Positions 44,849 through 53,520 of a stretch of 64,000 nt of DNA are shown here, piece by piece; the first letter of the stretch is position 1; each line of letters starts with the position of its first letter. Origin of the DNA: Sphingopyxis panaciterrae (lineage in GTDB: Bacteria; Pseudomonadota; Alphaproteobacteria; Sphingomonadales; Sphingomonadaceae); the NCBI RefSeq assembly GCF_011762125.1, contig NZ_JAASQN010000010.1, positions 35,004 through 99,003 on the forward strand, in the 5' to 3' direction. Under the pieces are notes generated by a model. It was given only the letters and a program-made list of their open reading frames with translations, searched no databases and had not been told where the DNA came from. The position numbers and the translations under genes are program-made.

Positions 44849-46435
44849 ATGCTGCCCGCTTTGATGCAGGATTTCCCCCTGCAGATCAGTTCGATCCTCG
44901 CCCATGCCGCGCGCGCGCATGGCGAGCGCGAGATCGTCTCGAAGCTGGTGGGCGAGCCCGTCTGGCGTTACGACTGGGCGGGCTGCGAACGCCGTTCGCG
45001 GGCGGCCGCGCAGGCGCTGTTGAAACTGGGGATCGCCAGCGGCGACCGCGTCTCGTCGCTCGCCTGGAACACCCACCGCCATCTCGAGCTATTTTACGCG
45101 GTCCCCGGCATCGGCGCGGTGCTGCACACCGCCAACCCGCGCCTCAGCGACGATCAGATCGCCTTCACGATCAACCACGCCGGCAGCCGCATCCTGTTCT
45201 TCGAACCCAATCTCTCCGACCTCGTCGAGCGGCTGAAGCCGCTGCTGCCCGCGATCGAGCATTTCATCCTGCTCGCCGCGCCCTATGAAGCGCTGCTCGC
45301 CGCCGAGGACGGCGACTTCGCCTGGCCGCGCTTCGATGAACAGGCGGCGGCGTTCCTCTGCTACACCTCGGGCACCACCGGCGATCCGAAGGGCGTGCTC
45401 TACAGCCACCGCTCGATCGTCCTCCACGGCATGGCGGCGGGGCTCAGCAGCGCGTTCGGGTTCAGCGCCTTCGACGTCATCATGCCCTGTTCGTCGATGT
45501 ATCATGCCACCGCCTGGGGCCTGCCCTTCACCGCCGCGATCAACGGCTGCAAGCTCGTCCTGCCGTGCGACAAGATGGACGGCGCCAGCCTGGCCGATCT
45601 GATCGCGGGCGAAGGCGTGACCTTTTCGGGCGGGGTGCCGACGATCTGGACGATGTATCTCGCGCATCTCGAAACCAGCGGCCAGGGGGTCGGCGCATTG
45701 AAGCGCCTCGTCATCGGCGGATCGGCGGTGCCGCGCGCGATGGCCGAGACCTTCCGCGAAACCTATGGCGTCACCGTCCTCCAGATCTGGGGAATGACCG
45801 AGACCAATCCGCTCGGCGTCATCTCGACCCCGACGCCGCTGCTGATGGCCGAGGGCGACGATTATGCGACCGAGACGATCCTGACCCGCCAGGGGCGGAT
45901 GCAGTTCGGGATCGAGCTGCGCATCATCGACGATGCGGGCACGGCGCTGGCGTGGGACGGCGAACAGGCGGGCAAGCTGCAGGTGCGCGGGCCATGGGTC
46001 GTCGACCGCTATTATCCCGATCTTCCCGCGGCGGACCGCGACGGCTGGTTCGACACCGGCGATATCGGCACCATCGACCGCTTCGGCTTCCTGAGGCTCA
46101 CCGACCGCGCCAAGGATGTGATCAAGTCGGGCGGCGAGTGGATCAGTTCGATCGACCTCGAAAACGCCGCGGCCGGCTGCCCCGGCGTGCGCATCGCCGC
46201 GGTCGTCGGCGTCTATCATCCCAAATGGGAGGAACGCCCGCTGCTCGTCATCGAAGCGCATGCGGGCGAGAGCGTGACCGCCGAACAGGTCCGCGCGCAT
46301 CTCGAGACGCGCGTCGTGCGCTGGTGGATGCCCGACGATATAGTGTTCGCCGCCGTCCCGCTCACCGCGACGGGCAAGATCGACAAGAAGGTGCTGCGCG
46401 ATACCTACCGCGATCATCTCGCGGCGCCCGGCTGA
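44849..46435 (+). CDS. Long/medium-chain fatty acid-CoA ligase
   Basis: A 528-residue acyl-CoA synthetase. The ATP loop YTSGTTGDPKGVLYSHRS, the block IWGMTETNP, the hinge region GDIGTIDRFGFLRLTDRAKD and the C-terminal Lys in ATGKIDKK are all intact. The start at 44849 follows AAAGGAGAG, with 68 bases after the previous gene. The sequence style is that of medium- to long-chain fatty acid ligases. Two different ligases in one operon suggest the natural substrate carries acyl chains of more than one kind or length. Its fatty-acid role is known for the family; the source of the acid is inferred. Confidence 0.9.
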   Translation: MLPALMQDFPLQISSILAHAARAHGEREIVSKLVGEPVWRYDWAGCERRSRAAAQALLKLGIASGDRVSSLAWNTHRHLELFYAVPGIGAVLHTANPRLSDDQIAFTINHAGSRILFFEPNLSDLVERLKPLLPAIEHFILLAAPYEALLAAEDGDFAWPRFDEQAAAFLCYTSGTTGDPKGVLYSHRSIVLHGMAAGLSSAFGFSAFDVIMPCSSMYHATAWGLPFTAAINGCKLVLPCDKMDGASLADLIAGEGVTFSGGVPTIWTMYLAHLETSGQGVGALKRLVIGGSAVPRAMAETFRETYGVTVLQIWGMTETNPLGVISTPTPLLMAEGDDYATETILTRQGRMQFGIELRIIDDAGTALAWDGEQAGKLQVRGPWVVDRYYPDLPAADRDGWFDTGDIGTIDRFGFLRLTDRAKDVIKSGGEWISSIDLENAAAGCPGVRIAAVVGVYHPKWEERPLLVIEAHAGESVTAEQVRAHLETRVVRWWMPDDIVFAAVPLTATGKIDKKVLRDTYRDHLAAPG

Positions 46436-46448
46436 TCGATCAACATCC

Positions 46449-46524
46449 GTCGCCCCGCGAAGGCGGGGGCCGCTAGCCACCTTGCGCCAGGCCGACAGCG
46501 GCCCCCGCCTTGGCGGGGGCGACG
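46449..46524. repeat. GC-rich inverted repeat (family B)
   Basis: GTCGCCCCGCGAAGGCGGGG and its inverted partner with one change (CCTTGGCGGGGGCGAC) lie between the convergent ligase and esterase genes. It may act as a bidirectional terminator. Confidence 0.73.
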
Positions 46525-46538
46525 ATTAAGATTATCGG

Positions 46539-47549
46539 CTACCTCGTCGCAGCGGCAAGCCTGTCCTTCAGGAAACGCGCGACCAGTTCGTTCGCCTGAT
46601 CGCTTTCGGATATGGCCATATAGGCCCAGAAGGCGTGCGGCAGTCCGTCGAACATCACCAGCCGCGCATCGACGCCCTGTTCGGTCAGCTTGCGCGCCAG
46701 GATCGCGGTCGGGCTGAGCAGGAAATCGCGCGAGCTGGTCATCAGCAAGGTCGGCGGAAAGCGCGACACGTCGCCGTGCAGCGGGGAGAGGATCGGATCG
46801 GCGAGCGGCGTCTGGCCGGCATAGCTCGCGACCCAGTCGAAGCCGGGACCCGGCAGCCAGCTTTCCGAATCGCCGCGCAGCGACAGATCGGCGCTGCCCG
46901 ACAGGAAAGCGAGCGCCGCCGGCATCGGGCGGCCCATGCCGGCGAGGCGGGCCATCAGCTGTCCCGAAAGACACGCCCCCGCCGACGTACCGAACACCGC
47001 GATGCTCTTCGCCTTGCGGTCCTTTTCGAGCGCCTGATAGACCGCGAGCGCATCGTCGAGCGCCGCCGGATAGGGATGTTCGGGCGCCAGGCGATAAAGC
47101 ACCGCGACGACGGGCAGGCCGGTGCGCGCCGCGATCGGGATCGTCTCGGTCAGCGAACCCGAATCGATCGCGAAACCGCCGCCGTGCAGGTTCAGCAGCA
47201 CCGGCCCCTTGCCCAGCGCGCTCACCCCCTTGGGATAGACGATGCGCACGGGGATGCCCGCGATCGTCGCAGCCTCGACGCGCACCTCGTAGCGCTTCTG
47301 AAGCGCGGCCCCCATTGTCGCCTGCAGCGTCCCGATGAACGCGCGGATATCGGCGATCGGCGGCAGCGGATCGGGCATCGCCTGGCGCGCCGCCGCGGCG
47401 GCCGCCGCCTTGCCCTCCGCGCTGAGCGTGTCGGGAAGCGGCCATTTGTCGAGGCCCAGCGTCGGCGGCGCCGCGGGCGCGGTCTCGGCCATTGCCGCCG
47501 CAGGCACCGCCCCCGCGAGCAGCACGGCAAGGAGAATGGCTTTGGTCAT
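46539..47549 (-). CDS. Secreted alpha/beta hydrolase, HSL-family esterase
   Basis: A 336-residue esterase with a clear signal peptide (AILLAVLLAGAVPAAAMAET), so it acts in the periplasm. It has the HSL-family motifs HGGGF, VFGTSAGA, MTSSRDFLL and GLPHAFWAY. The start at 47549 follows GGGAG and overlaps the MFS stop as ATGA. It resembles the cytoplasmic esterase at 40854 along most of its length. A periplasmic copy fits the first deacylation of an ester brought in by the TonB receptor, so that smaller pieces can cross the inner membrane. That order of events is inferred. Confidence 0.88.
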   Translation of the reverse strand: MTKAILLAVLLAGAVPAAAMAETAPAAPPTLGLDKWPLPDTLSAEGKAAAAAAARQAMPDPLPPIADIRAFIGTLQATMGAALQKRYEVRVEAATIAGIPVRIVYPKGVSALGKGPVLLNLHGGGFAIDSGSLTETIPIAARTGLPVVAVLYRLAPEHPYPAALDDALAVYQALEKDRKAKSIAVFGTSAGACLSGQLMARLAGMGRPMPAALAFLSGSADLSLRGDSESWLPGPGFDWVASYAGQTPLADPILSPLHGDVSRFPPTLLMTSSRDFLLSPTAILARKLTEQGVDARLVMFDGLPHAFWAYMAISESDQANELVARFLKDRLAAATR

Positions 47550-48796
47550 GATTCGACTCCCGATGCGGACAGACCGTCCGTGTTGATCGCCGCCCCGGCA
47601 CCGGCATCGCGCGGCCAGGCGCACAGCGCGCCGAGCAGCGCGAGCACCGCCATCGCGACATAGGCAATCGCAAGCCCATAGGACCAAAGCAACCCCGACC
47701 CCGCCGTCGCAACCGCGAGCACCGCGCCCAGCAGCACCGCGTTCATCCCCTGCGCGGTCGCGCTGAGATGCGTCGGCACGCGCGTCGCGATCACCAGCAT
47801 GATGCCAAGGATGGTGCCGGTGGCGGTGATGCCGTTCAAAAGCTGCGCGACGATCAGCACGGCAAGCCCCGGGCTCGTCGCCATGATCGCCCAGCGCAGC
47901 GCGGCCGCCACCGCCCCGGCGCAGATCAGCAGGCGCGGATCGCGCTGGCCGAGCAGCCTGGCGCCGAACCAGAAGGCGCCGATCTCCGCCGCGACCGCCA
48001 GCGCCTGCAGCAGGCCGATGGTGGTCGTCGAAATACCCTGCGCGGTCCACTGGATCGCGCCGAAGCTGGTGACCACGCCATGGCTGCCCATGATCAGCGA
48101 CGCCGCGACCATCGCGAGGATGAGCCCGCGGTCGCCGATCAGGTCGCGCCAGCGTCCGCCGACAGCGTCACCGGCGGCCGAGAGCTGGCGATCGGCGGGC
48201 AGCAGGAAAGCGACCAGCGCGGGCGCGAGAAGCAGCGCCGCGATCATCAGCGGCAGCATCTTGATCCCGAAGGTCGCGATCGCCCAGCCCGCCGCCGCAT
48301 TCGATACCACGACGGCGATCGACCCCCAGACGCGCAGCCGCCCGAAATCGAGCGAACGGCTGCGCACCGCCATCACCGCATAGGCATCGGTCAGCACCGG
48401 AATCTGGTCCCAGACGATCGACAGGAAGATGACGATCAGGATGCGCCCGGCATGATCGGGCTCGCCGAGCAGGAACAGCACGATCGCCGCCGATGCGAGC
48501 GAGGTATAGGCGATCGCGTTGCGCACCCACCCGCGCCGGCCGACGAACGCCGAAAAAGGCGCGACGGTCAGCAGCCGCAGGACCATCGGGATCGCCATCA
48601 GCACGCCGATTTCCTCGTGCGGCGCGCCCGTCGCTTTCAGCCACAGCGGCAGGAAGGCGAAGAAGCCATAATGAAGATAGAGGCTGAGATAGAGGCCCGA
48701 TACGCCAAGCCCCAGACGATCGCCCGCGCCGCCGACGCCGACGCCGACGCCACTGGCCCGGGCGGTTTCCACGCGGGGTCCGTCTGTCGATATCAT
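47546..48796 (-). CDS. MFS transporter, phenylpropionate-permease-like
   Basis: A 416-residue major facilitator protein of the MFS_1-like (HcaT/PPP-type) group. The region LYLHYGFFAFLPLWLKATGA with PMVLRLLTVAPFSAFVGRRG after helix 2 is typical. The start at 48796 follows GGGAGAGG. An operator-type site lies 40 bases upstream. It is the first gene of a two-gene unit with the periplasmic esterase, and presumably carries the deacylated sugar or the freed acid into the cytoplasm. Relatives carry aromatic acids or sugars (LacY fold), so either cargo is possible. Confidence 0.85.
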   Translation of the reverse strand: MISTDGPRVETARASGVGVGVGGAGDRLGLGVSGLYLSLYLHYGFFAFLPLWLKATGAPHEEIGVLMAIPMVLRLLTVAPFSAFVGRRGWVRNAIAYTSLASAAIVLFLLGEPDHAGRILIVIFLSIVWDQIPVLTDAYAVMAVRSRSLDFGRLRVWGSIAVVVSNAAAGWAIATFGIKMLPLMIAALLLAPALVAFLLPADRQLSAAGDAVGGRWRDLIGDRGLILAMVAASLIMGSHGVVTSFGAIQWTAQGISTTTIGLLQALAVAAEIGAFWFGARLLGQRDPRLLICAGAVAAALRWAIMATSPGLAVLIVAQLLNGITATGTILGIMLVIATRVPTHLSATAQGMNAVLLGAVLAVATAGSGLLWSYGLAIAYVAMAVLALLGALCAWPRDAGAGAAINTDGLSASGVES

Positions 48797-48835
48797 TGCG
48801 CCTCTCCCGATATTCCAGCTGCGTGTAAGGCAGAA

Positions 48836-48849
48836 TGTTATCGATGTCA
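48836..48849. promoter_or_regulatory. LacI-type operator (acyl-sugar regulon) 4
   Basis: TGTTATCGATGTCA precedes the MFS/periplasmic-esterase unit by 40 bases. It is the exact reverse complement of the site before the TonB receptor (38474-38487), more than 10 kb away. Confidence 0.7.
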
Positions 48850-48910
48850 TTCGAAATATTTCGAGGTGGCGGATGGCGCGACGGGCGTGGCCAAGCGCTG
48901 GCGACCAAGG

Positions 48911-48932
48911 TCAGGACCCTAACGGGTCCTGA
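48911..48932. terminator. Small hairpin downstream of msrB
   Basis: TCAGGACCC (48911-48919) pairs with GGGTCCTGA (48924-48932) over TAAC. It lies 130 bases after the msrB stop in a 265-base gap that otherwise shows no gene. It is a weak terminator candidate. Confidence 0.45.
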
Positions 48933-49061
48933 GCTGAGGGGGATTGCAAACCCAAAGGCAGACCGTCGGTTTTGGGTTGGAGAGCGGAGATATAAATCCT
49001 CCCCGCAAGGATAGTCGGAGCTCCTTGCGGCCGAAACCGGCCTGCGACCGGAAAGCCGGCC

Positions 49062-49550
49062 TCAGCCCGCCCGGAACGTCAGCGCGGCGCCATTCATGCA
49101 ATAGCGTTTGCCGGTCGGCTTTGGCCCATCATCGAACACATGGCCAAGGTGCCCGGCGCAGCGGCGGCAATGGACTTCGGTGCGGACATAGCCGAGTTCG
49201 CGGTCGGTCGAGGTGCCTATCGCGCCTGTGAGCGGCGCCCAGAAGCTTGGCCAGCCGGTGCCGCTGTCGAACTTGGTGCGGCTGGCATAGAGTGGCAGCG
49301 CGCATCCCGCGCAGAGGAAGGTGCCGGCGCGCTTTTCCTTGTCGAGCGGGCTGGTGAACGCGCGTTCGGTCGCCGCTTCGCGCAGGACGCGATAGGATAA
49401 GGGCGACAGGCGCTGTTTCCATTCGGCATCGGAAAGCCGCCAGCCGGGCTCGGCCGGCGGGCGCTTGCCGGGTTTGGCGAACAGCATCGGCGCGGCGATC
49501 AGCGCGCCGCCAAGCGCGAGACCGGAAAGCAGATAACGGCGTTCGATCAT
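49062..49550 (-). CDS. msrB: Methionine-R-sulfoxide reductase with export signal
   Basis: A 162-residue MsrB, which reduces methionine-R-sulfoxide in proteins. Two CxxC pairs bind zinc (CAGC and CRRC). The catalytic Cys is in RYCMNGAAL, and the block FDSGTGWPSFWAP is typical. The start at 49550 gives an N-terminus MIERRYLLSGLALGGALIAA, a twin-Arg or membrane-anchor-like signal, so the enzyme likely works outside the cytoplasm. It lies 57 bases after the P450 gene on the same strand and may share its transcript. Envelope protein repair under oxidative stress is the expected role. Confidence 0.92.
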   Translation of the reverse strand: MIERRYLLSGLALGGALIAAPMLFAKPGKRPPAEPGWRLSDAEWKQRLSPLSYRVLREAATERAFTSPLDKEKRAGTFLCAGCALPLYASRTKFDSGTGWPSFWAPLTGAIGTSTDRELGYVRTEVHCRRCAGHLGHVFDDGPKPTGKRYCMNGAALTFRAG

Positions 49551-49607
49551 CGAAGGGCTCCTTATGCCCCCTGTTGCCATGCGAAATGGGCGCGGCTGTG
49601 ACCGCCG

Positions 49608-50864
49608 TCAATAGCGTTCGAGTTCGACCTGCATATGGCGATAGCCGTGGACGAAGCTCGCATTGACGCGCTCGGGCTCCGACAGGACATTGACGCGCAG
49701 GCGGCGCTTCTGCATTTCGGAGATCAAAGTCGTCAGCTGCAGTTCGGCGACGCGCGCGCCGACGCAGCGGTGGATGCCATAACCGAAGGCAAGGTGGCGG
49801 CGCGCATTTTCGCGGTCGACGATGATCCGGTCGCCATCGGGGAAGATGCTTTCGTCGCGGTTGGCCGAGGCATACCAGAGCGCGAGCTTGTCGCGCTTCC
49901 GGATCTGGTGGCCGAACAATTCGGTGTCCTCCATCGCGGTGCGGCGCATATGCGCGAGCGGGGTCTGCCAGCGAATAATCTCGTGCATCGCGTTGACCGC
50001 CAGGTCGGGGTCGTGGTTCGCCTCGAGCTTCGCGCGTTCCTCGGGAAAGCAGTGCAGGCCGTAGGCGTAGGCCGACATCGAATTGCGCGTCGTATCGTTG
50101 CCGCCGACGATGAGCAGGATGAGGTTGCCCATGAATTCCTCATGGCTCATGTGATTCATCGCGTCGGACTGGAGCATGATCGAGATGAGGTCGTGCGGGC
50201 CGGGATTTTTCGCCTTATGATCCCATAATTCCTTGAACGCGGCGCCCATTTCGAAGGCGGTGGCAAGGCGCGCCTGGCGTTCCTCGAGCGTATTGAAGCT
50301 CTCGATATCGCCGAGCGCGTCGGACCAGCGCGTCAGATTATGACGGTTTTCCCACGGAAAATCGAAGAGGATCGCGAGCATGTCGGTCGTCAGCTCGATC
50401 GACAGCCGCTCGACCCAGTCGAACGCCTCGCCGACCGGCAGCGTGTCGATCAGCGCCGCGGTGCGCGCCTGCGTGTCGGCGCGCATGCGCTCGATCTCCG
50501 ACGGGCCGAAGGCGGGGGCGACGGTGCGGCGCTGCGCGCTATGCTGCGGCGGGTCCATCGCGATGAACATCGGCATCGGGATCTCGCCCTCTTTCAGATG
50601 TTCGACCCCATCGCCGGCGACGGTGATGCCGCCATATTCCCACGACGAGGAAAAAATCTTGGGAAGCGCCTCGATATGCTGGATCGGCTTGTAGGTCGTC
50701 ACCGACCAATAGGCGCCGAACTTCGAATCCTCGCAATAATAGATCGGCGATTCGGCGCGCAGCTGGCGCATCGGCTCCTGCCATTGATCCTCGCGCCACA
50801 GGTCGGCGCGGGACATGTCGAGGGGATTGGCGATGGCGGGGGTTTCGCGGATGACGGTGGCCAT
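49608..50864 (-). CDS. Cytochrome P450, CYP153-like hydroxylase
   Basis: A 418-residue soluble P450 close to the CYP153 family, which hydroxylates alkanes and fatty acids at the terminal carbon. Family-like stretches include FGAYWSVTTYKPI, MFIAMDPPQHSAQRRTV, the I-helix VGGNDTTRNSMS, the ExxR helix EIIRWQTPLAHMRRTA and the heme loop AFGYGIHRCVGAR with the ligand Cys. The start follows GAGGAG. CYP153 enzymes need a ferredoxin and a reductase, and neither gene is adjacent. It lies next to the acyl-sugar regulon but carries no operator of that type, so a link to it is only a possibility. Confidence 0.9.
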   Translation of the reverse strand: MATVIRETPAIANPLDMSRADLWREDQWQEPMRQLRAESPIYYCEDSKFGAYWSVTTYKPIQHIEALPKIFSSSWEYGGITVAGDGVEHLKEGEIPMPMFIAMDPPQHSAQRRTVAPAFGPSEIERMRADTQARTAALIDTLPVGEAFDWVERLSIELTTDMLAILFDFPWENRHNLTRWSDALGDIESFNTLEERQARLATAFEMGAAFKELWDHKAKNPGPHDLISIMLQSDAMNHMSHEEFMGNLILLIVGGNDTTRNSMSAYAYGLHCFPEERAKLEANHDPDLAVNAMHEIIRWQTPLAHMRRTAMEDTELFGHQIRKRDKLALWYASANRDESIFPDGDRIIVDRENARRHLAFGYGIHRCVGARVAELQLTTLISEMQKRRLRVNVLSEPERVNASFVHGYRHMQVELERY

Positions 50865-50989
50865 GGGGGGCGCTCCTCTGTCGAAAGCCGTCTGGCGCGG
50901 CCGATTCAGTTGCAGAATGCCACTATTTACAGCTTTGTCAATGGAGCGGGAGGGAGCGCGTTGGGGAGTTTGAGTTGCGATCCCTATCC

Positions 50990-51066
50990 GTCGCCCCCGC
51001 GAAGGCGGGGGCCGCTATAAATGTTGCGCGAGGCTGCCAGCGGCCCCCGCCTTCGCGGGGGCGACG
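50990..51066. repeat. GC-rich inverted repeat (family B)
   Basis: GTCGCCCCCGCGAAGGCGGG and its reverse complement flank about 30 bases between the ABC permease stop and the P450 promoter region. It is positioned to end transcription of the ABC operon. Confidence 0.77.
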
Positions 51067-51067
51067 G

Positions 51068-52354
51068 TCATGTTATGTCTGCAGCGCCGGCAGCCGCAGC
51101 CGCGGCGGCGGGCCGCGCGCGGCGCCAGAATTTCCAGCTGCCGCCGCCGCTGAGCACCCCGGCGCGGAACAGCCGCACCGAAAGCCAGATGACGAGCGCG
51201 ACCCAGATCGCCTGCCAGCCGAGCGCGAGCAGGTGGACCGCCTTGGCATCATCGCTCGCGGCGCGCGCCGCCATCGCGAGCGGCGAGGAGAAGGGAAAGA
51301 TTTGCGCAAAGGTCGCAAGGCCCGTTCCCGGCGCGCTCGCGGCGGCGGTCGACAGGCTGAACATGCCGACCTGGAAGATGGTGATCGGCAGGCTGAGCAT
51401 CTGGATTTCGCGCACCGTTCCCGCTTGCGCCCCGACGCCGAGGAAGACCGCGCCGAGAAGGAGGAAGGACAGGATGAAATAGCAAAGCGAGATGGTGATG
51501 AAAAAGGGCCAGCCGCTCGCCGGGGCGGCGGTGAGCGCGATGGCGGGCTTGCCCGCAGCGGCAAGGGCAGCAGGGGCGGCCGCCGGGTCCATTTGCGACG
51601 CGAAGACCAGCCCGCCGCCGGCCGCCATCGCCGCCCAGAAGGCGATGAACAGGATCGCGACGCCGAGCAGGCCGAGCAGCTTGCCGATGAAGACGCTTTC
51701 GAGCGGCACCGCGGCGGCGAGGATTTCGATCACCTTGTTGCCCTTTTCCTCGGCCAGCATGCCCACCGCCTGTCCCGCGAGGAGCAGGGTGAGGAGGAAG
51801 ATGATGAACACCGCGCCGAAGCCCATCGACTGCTGCGCGGCGATGCTCGTCCCGCCGTTGGCGAGGCTTTCGAAATGCGCGCGCGCGGGCGGTACCGCGC
51901 CGGCCGCCCGATCGCGCAGGACGTCGCTGGCGAGCAGGGCGAGGTAGCGGCCCGAATTGCTGTCGGCGTCGCGTTCGACGATGCGCGGGTTCGCGAAGGC
52001 GCCGGTCATCACCGCATAGGTGTCGCTGCCCTTTTCGCGGGTGATCGCGACCGGATCGGCGGCATCGGGCCCGGCGACGCGGATCTCCAGTGTCGCGGGT
52101 TCGCGGCCCATCGCCTTGCGCAGGCGGGTATCGGCGCTGCGCAAGGCCTCGACGTCGGCGGCATCGACCACCGCGACCAGGCGCCCGGCGCCGCGCGCGC
52201 TGTCGGCGAGCTGCGTCGCACCGGCTCCGCCCAGCGCCCCCATCGCGATCATGAACAAGGGGGCGAGCAGGAAGAGCAGGAAGGTCGGGGTCGCGACGAT
52301 CGACAGGAAATCGCGGCGCGCGATCACGAACATGGTCTTGGCGAACGGGCTCAT
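51068..52354 (-). CDS. ABC-2 type transporter permease (NatB/YhaP-like)
   Basis: A 428-residue ABC permease. One membrane segment lies near the N-terminus (FLLFLLAPLFMIAMGALGG), followed by an extracytoplasmic region of about 140 residues. Five or more segments follow in the C-terminal half (FGAVFIIFLLTLLLAGQAVG onwards). The block MLAEEKGNKVIEILAAAVP is typical of NatB/YhaP exporters. Its ATG overlaps the ATPase stop as ATGA, so the two form one exporter. Cargo is unknown; sodium, peptides or toxic compounds are exported by relatives. The C-terminus is Ala-rich. Confidence 0.88.
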   Translation of the reverse strand: MSPFAKTMFVIARRDFLSIVATPTFLLFLLAPLFMIAMGALGGAGATQLADSARGAGRLVAVVDAADVEALRSADTRLRKAMGREPATLEIRVAGPDAADPVAITREKGSDTYAVMTGAFANPRIVERDADSNSGRYLALLASDVLRDRAAGAVPPARAHFESLANGGTSIAAQQSMGFGAVFIIFLLTLLLAGQAVGMLAEEKGNKVIEILAAAVPLESVFIGKLLGLLGVAILFIAFWAAMAAGGGLVFASQMDPAAAPAALAAAGKPAIALTAAPASGWPFFITISLCYFILSFLLLGAVFLGVGAQAGTVREIQMLSLPITIFQVGMFSLSTAAASAPGTGLATFAQIFPFSSPLAMAARAASDDAKAVHLLALGWQAIWVALVIWLSVRLFRAGVLSGGGSWKFWRRARPAAAAAAAGAADIT

Positions 52355-53295
52355 GCTGCGGCCTCCTCGATCGCGTCGCTGCGCGCGTCGGCCGCGAACC
52401 CGGCATCGACCTGGCGGACGATATGGACGAAGGCATCATGCAGCGCGGGGCGCGCGATCGACAGGCCCGTGACGCCATGGCCGCTCGCGGTGATCCGCGA
52501 CAACAGCGGCTCGACCGCCTTGTCCTCGATCGAAAAATGCCACGCATCGCCGCGCTGTTCGGCACCTGGCGGCAGGATGACCGCGACATCGCCGCCGGTG
52601 CGCGGCGTATAGCGCACCTGCATCGGCAGCAGCGCGCGCGCTTCGTCGACGGTGCCTTCGAAGCGGCGCTGCGACCGCGCGATGATCGCGATGCGGTCGC
52701 AGAGGCGCTCGGCGTGCGCCATCACATGCGTCGAGAAAAGGATCGTCGCGCCGCGTGTCCGTTCGCGCTTCACCAGCATTTCGAGCCGTTCCTGGTTGAC
52801 GGGGTCGAGCCCCGAGAAAGGTTCGTCGAGGATGATCAGGTCGGGGGCGTGGACGATCGATCCGATCAGCTGGACCATCTGCGCCATGCCCTTCGACATC
52901 TTGCGGATCTTTTCGTCGATCACCCGCTCCAGCCCAAGTTCGGTCATGAAGCCCGCGGCGCGGCGGCGGCCCTCCGACCAGTCGAGTCCGCGCAGCGCCC
53001 CCATGAAGGCGATCGCGTCACGCGCCTTCATGCCGGGATAGAGCCCGCGCTCTTCGGGGAGATAGCCGATTCGGTGGCGCACCGACTGCGGCCGCTCGCC
53101 AAAGACGCGGCTCGTCCCCTCGTCGGGGTCGATGATGCCGAGTGTCATGCGCAGGCTGGTCGTCTTCCCCGCGCCATTGGGGCCGAGCACGCCATAGATG
53201 CTGCCGGTGGGGACCGCGAGCGACACATGGTCGACCGCCTTGAAATCGCCGAAATATTTGGTGAGGCCGTTCGCCTCGACGCTATAATCGCTCAC
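52351..53295 (-). CDS. ABC transporter ATP-binding protein (NatA/YhaQ-like)
   Basis: A 314-residue ABC ATPase. Walker A is GPNGAGKTT, Walker B is LIILDEPFSGLDP and the switch His is in FSTHVMAH. The signature loop reads MSKGMAQ rather than LSGGQ, as in many NatA/YhaQ proteins. A C-terminal extension of about 90 residues (MQVRYTPRTGG onwards) matches the DUF4162-like domain of that group. It starts with GTG at 53295. It pairs with the downstream permease by overlapping codons. Confidence 0.92.
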   Translation of the reverse strand: MSDYSVEANGLTKYFGDFKAVDHVSLAVPTGSIYGVLGPNGAGKTTSLRMTLGIIDPDEGTSRVFGERPQSVRHRIGYLPEERGLYPGMKARDAIAFMGALRGLDWSEGRRRAAGFMTELGLERVIDEKIRKMSKGMAQMVQLIGSIVHAPDLIILDEPFSGLDPVNQERLEMLVKRERTRGATILFSTHVMAHAERLCDRIAIIARSQRRFEGTVDEARALLPMQVRYTPRTGGDVAVILPPGAEQRGDAWHFSIEDKAVEPLLSRITASGHGVTGLSIARPALHDAFVHIVRQVDAGFAADARSDAIEEAAA

Positions 53296-53318
53296 ACCTG
53301 GGTCCCTGAATAATCGAC

Positions 53319-53468
53319 CGTTTGTCCTGAGGAGCCATTGAGCTTGTCGAAATGGCGTCTCGAAGGATTTGACGCCGCGCCGCGTCCTTCGAGACAGGTC
53401 CCTTCGACTGCCTTGCAGGCGCTCAGGACAGGCTTCGACTTCGCTCAGCCCCTCCTCAGGATGAACGG
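53319..53468. repeat. Composite intergenic repeat (family C)
   Basis: The element begins CGTTTGTCCTGAGGAGCCAT, includes TTGAGCTTGTCGAAATGGC and TCTCGAAGGA, and ends with TCAGGATGAACGG. A second copy lies at 61891-62006, similar but shorter. It falls between the divergent ABC and queG genes, so queG's promoter is inside or just after it. Confidence 0.75.
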
Positions 53469-53520
53469 TGGGATGTCATAGCTATATGGCACGACAGAGT
53501 CCTTGTCGTATAGGGCGCCA

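Noticed and set aside
43302..46435. Two adenylating enzymes and a nearby P450 as a natural-product gene cluster
   Set aside because: No carrier protein, condensation or ketosynthase domain is present; the neighbours are catabolic.
51068..53295. ABC pair as the SQ importer
   Set aside because: It is an ABC-2 exporter type, has no binding protein, and lies 35 kb from the SQ genes.
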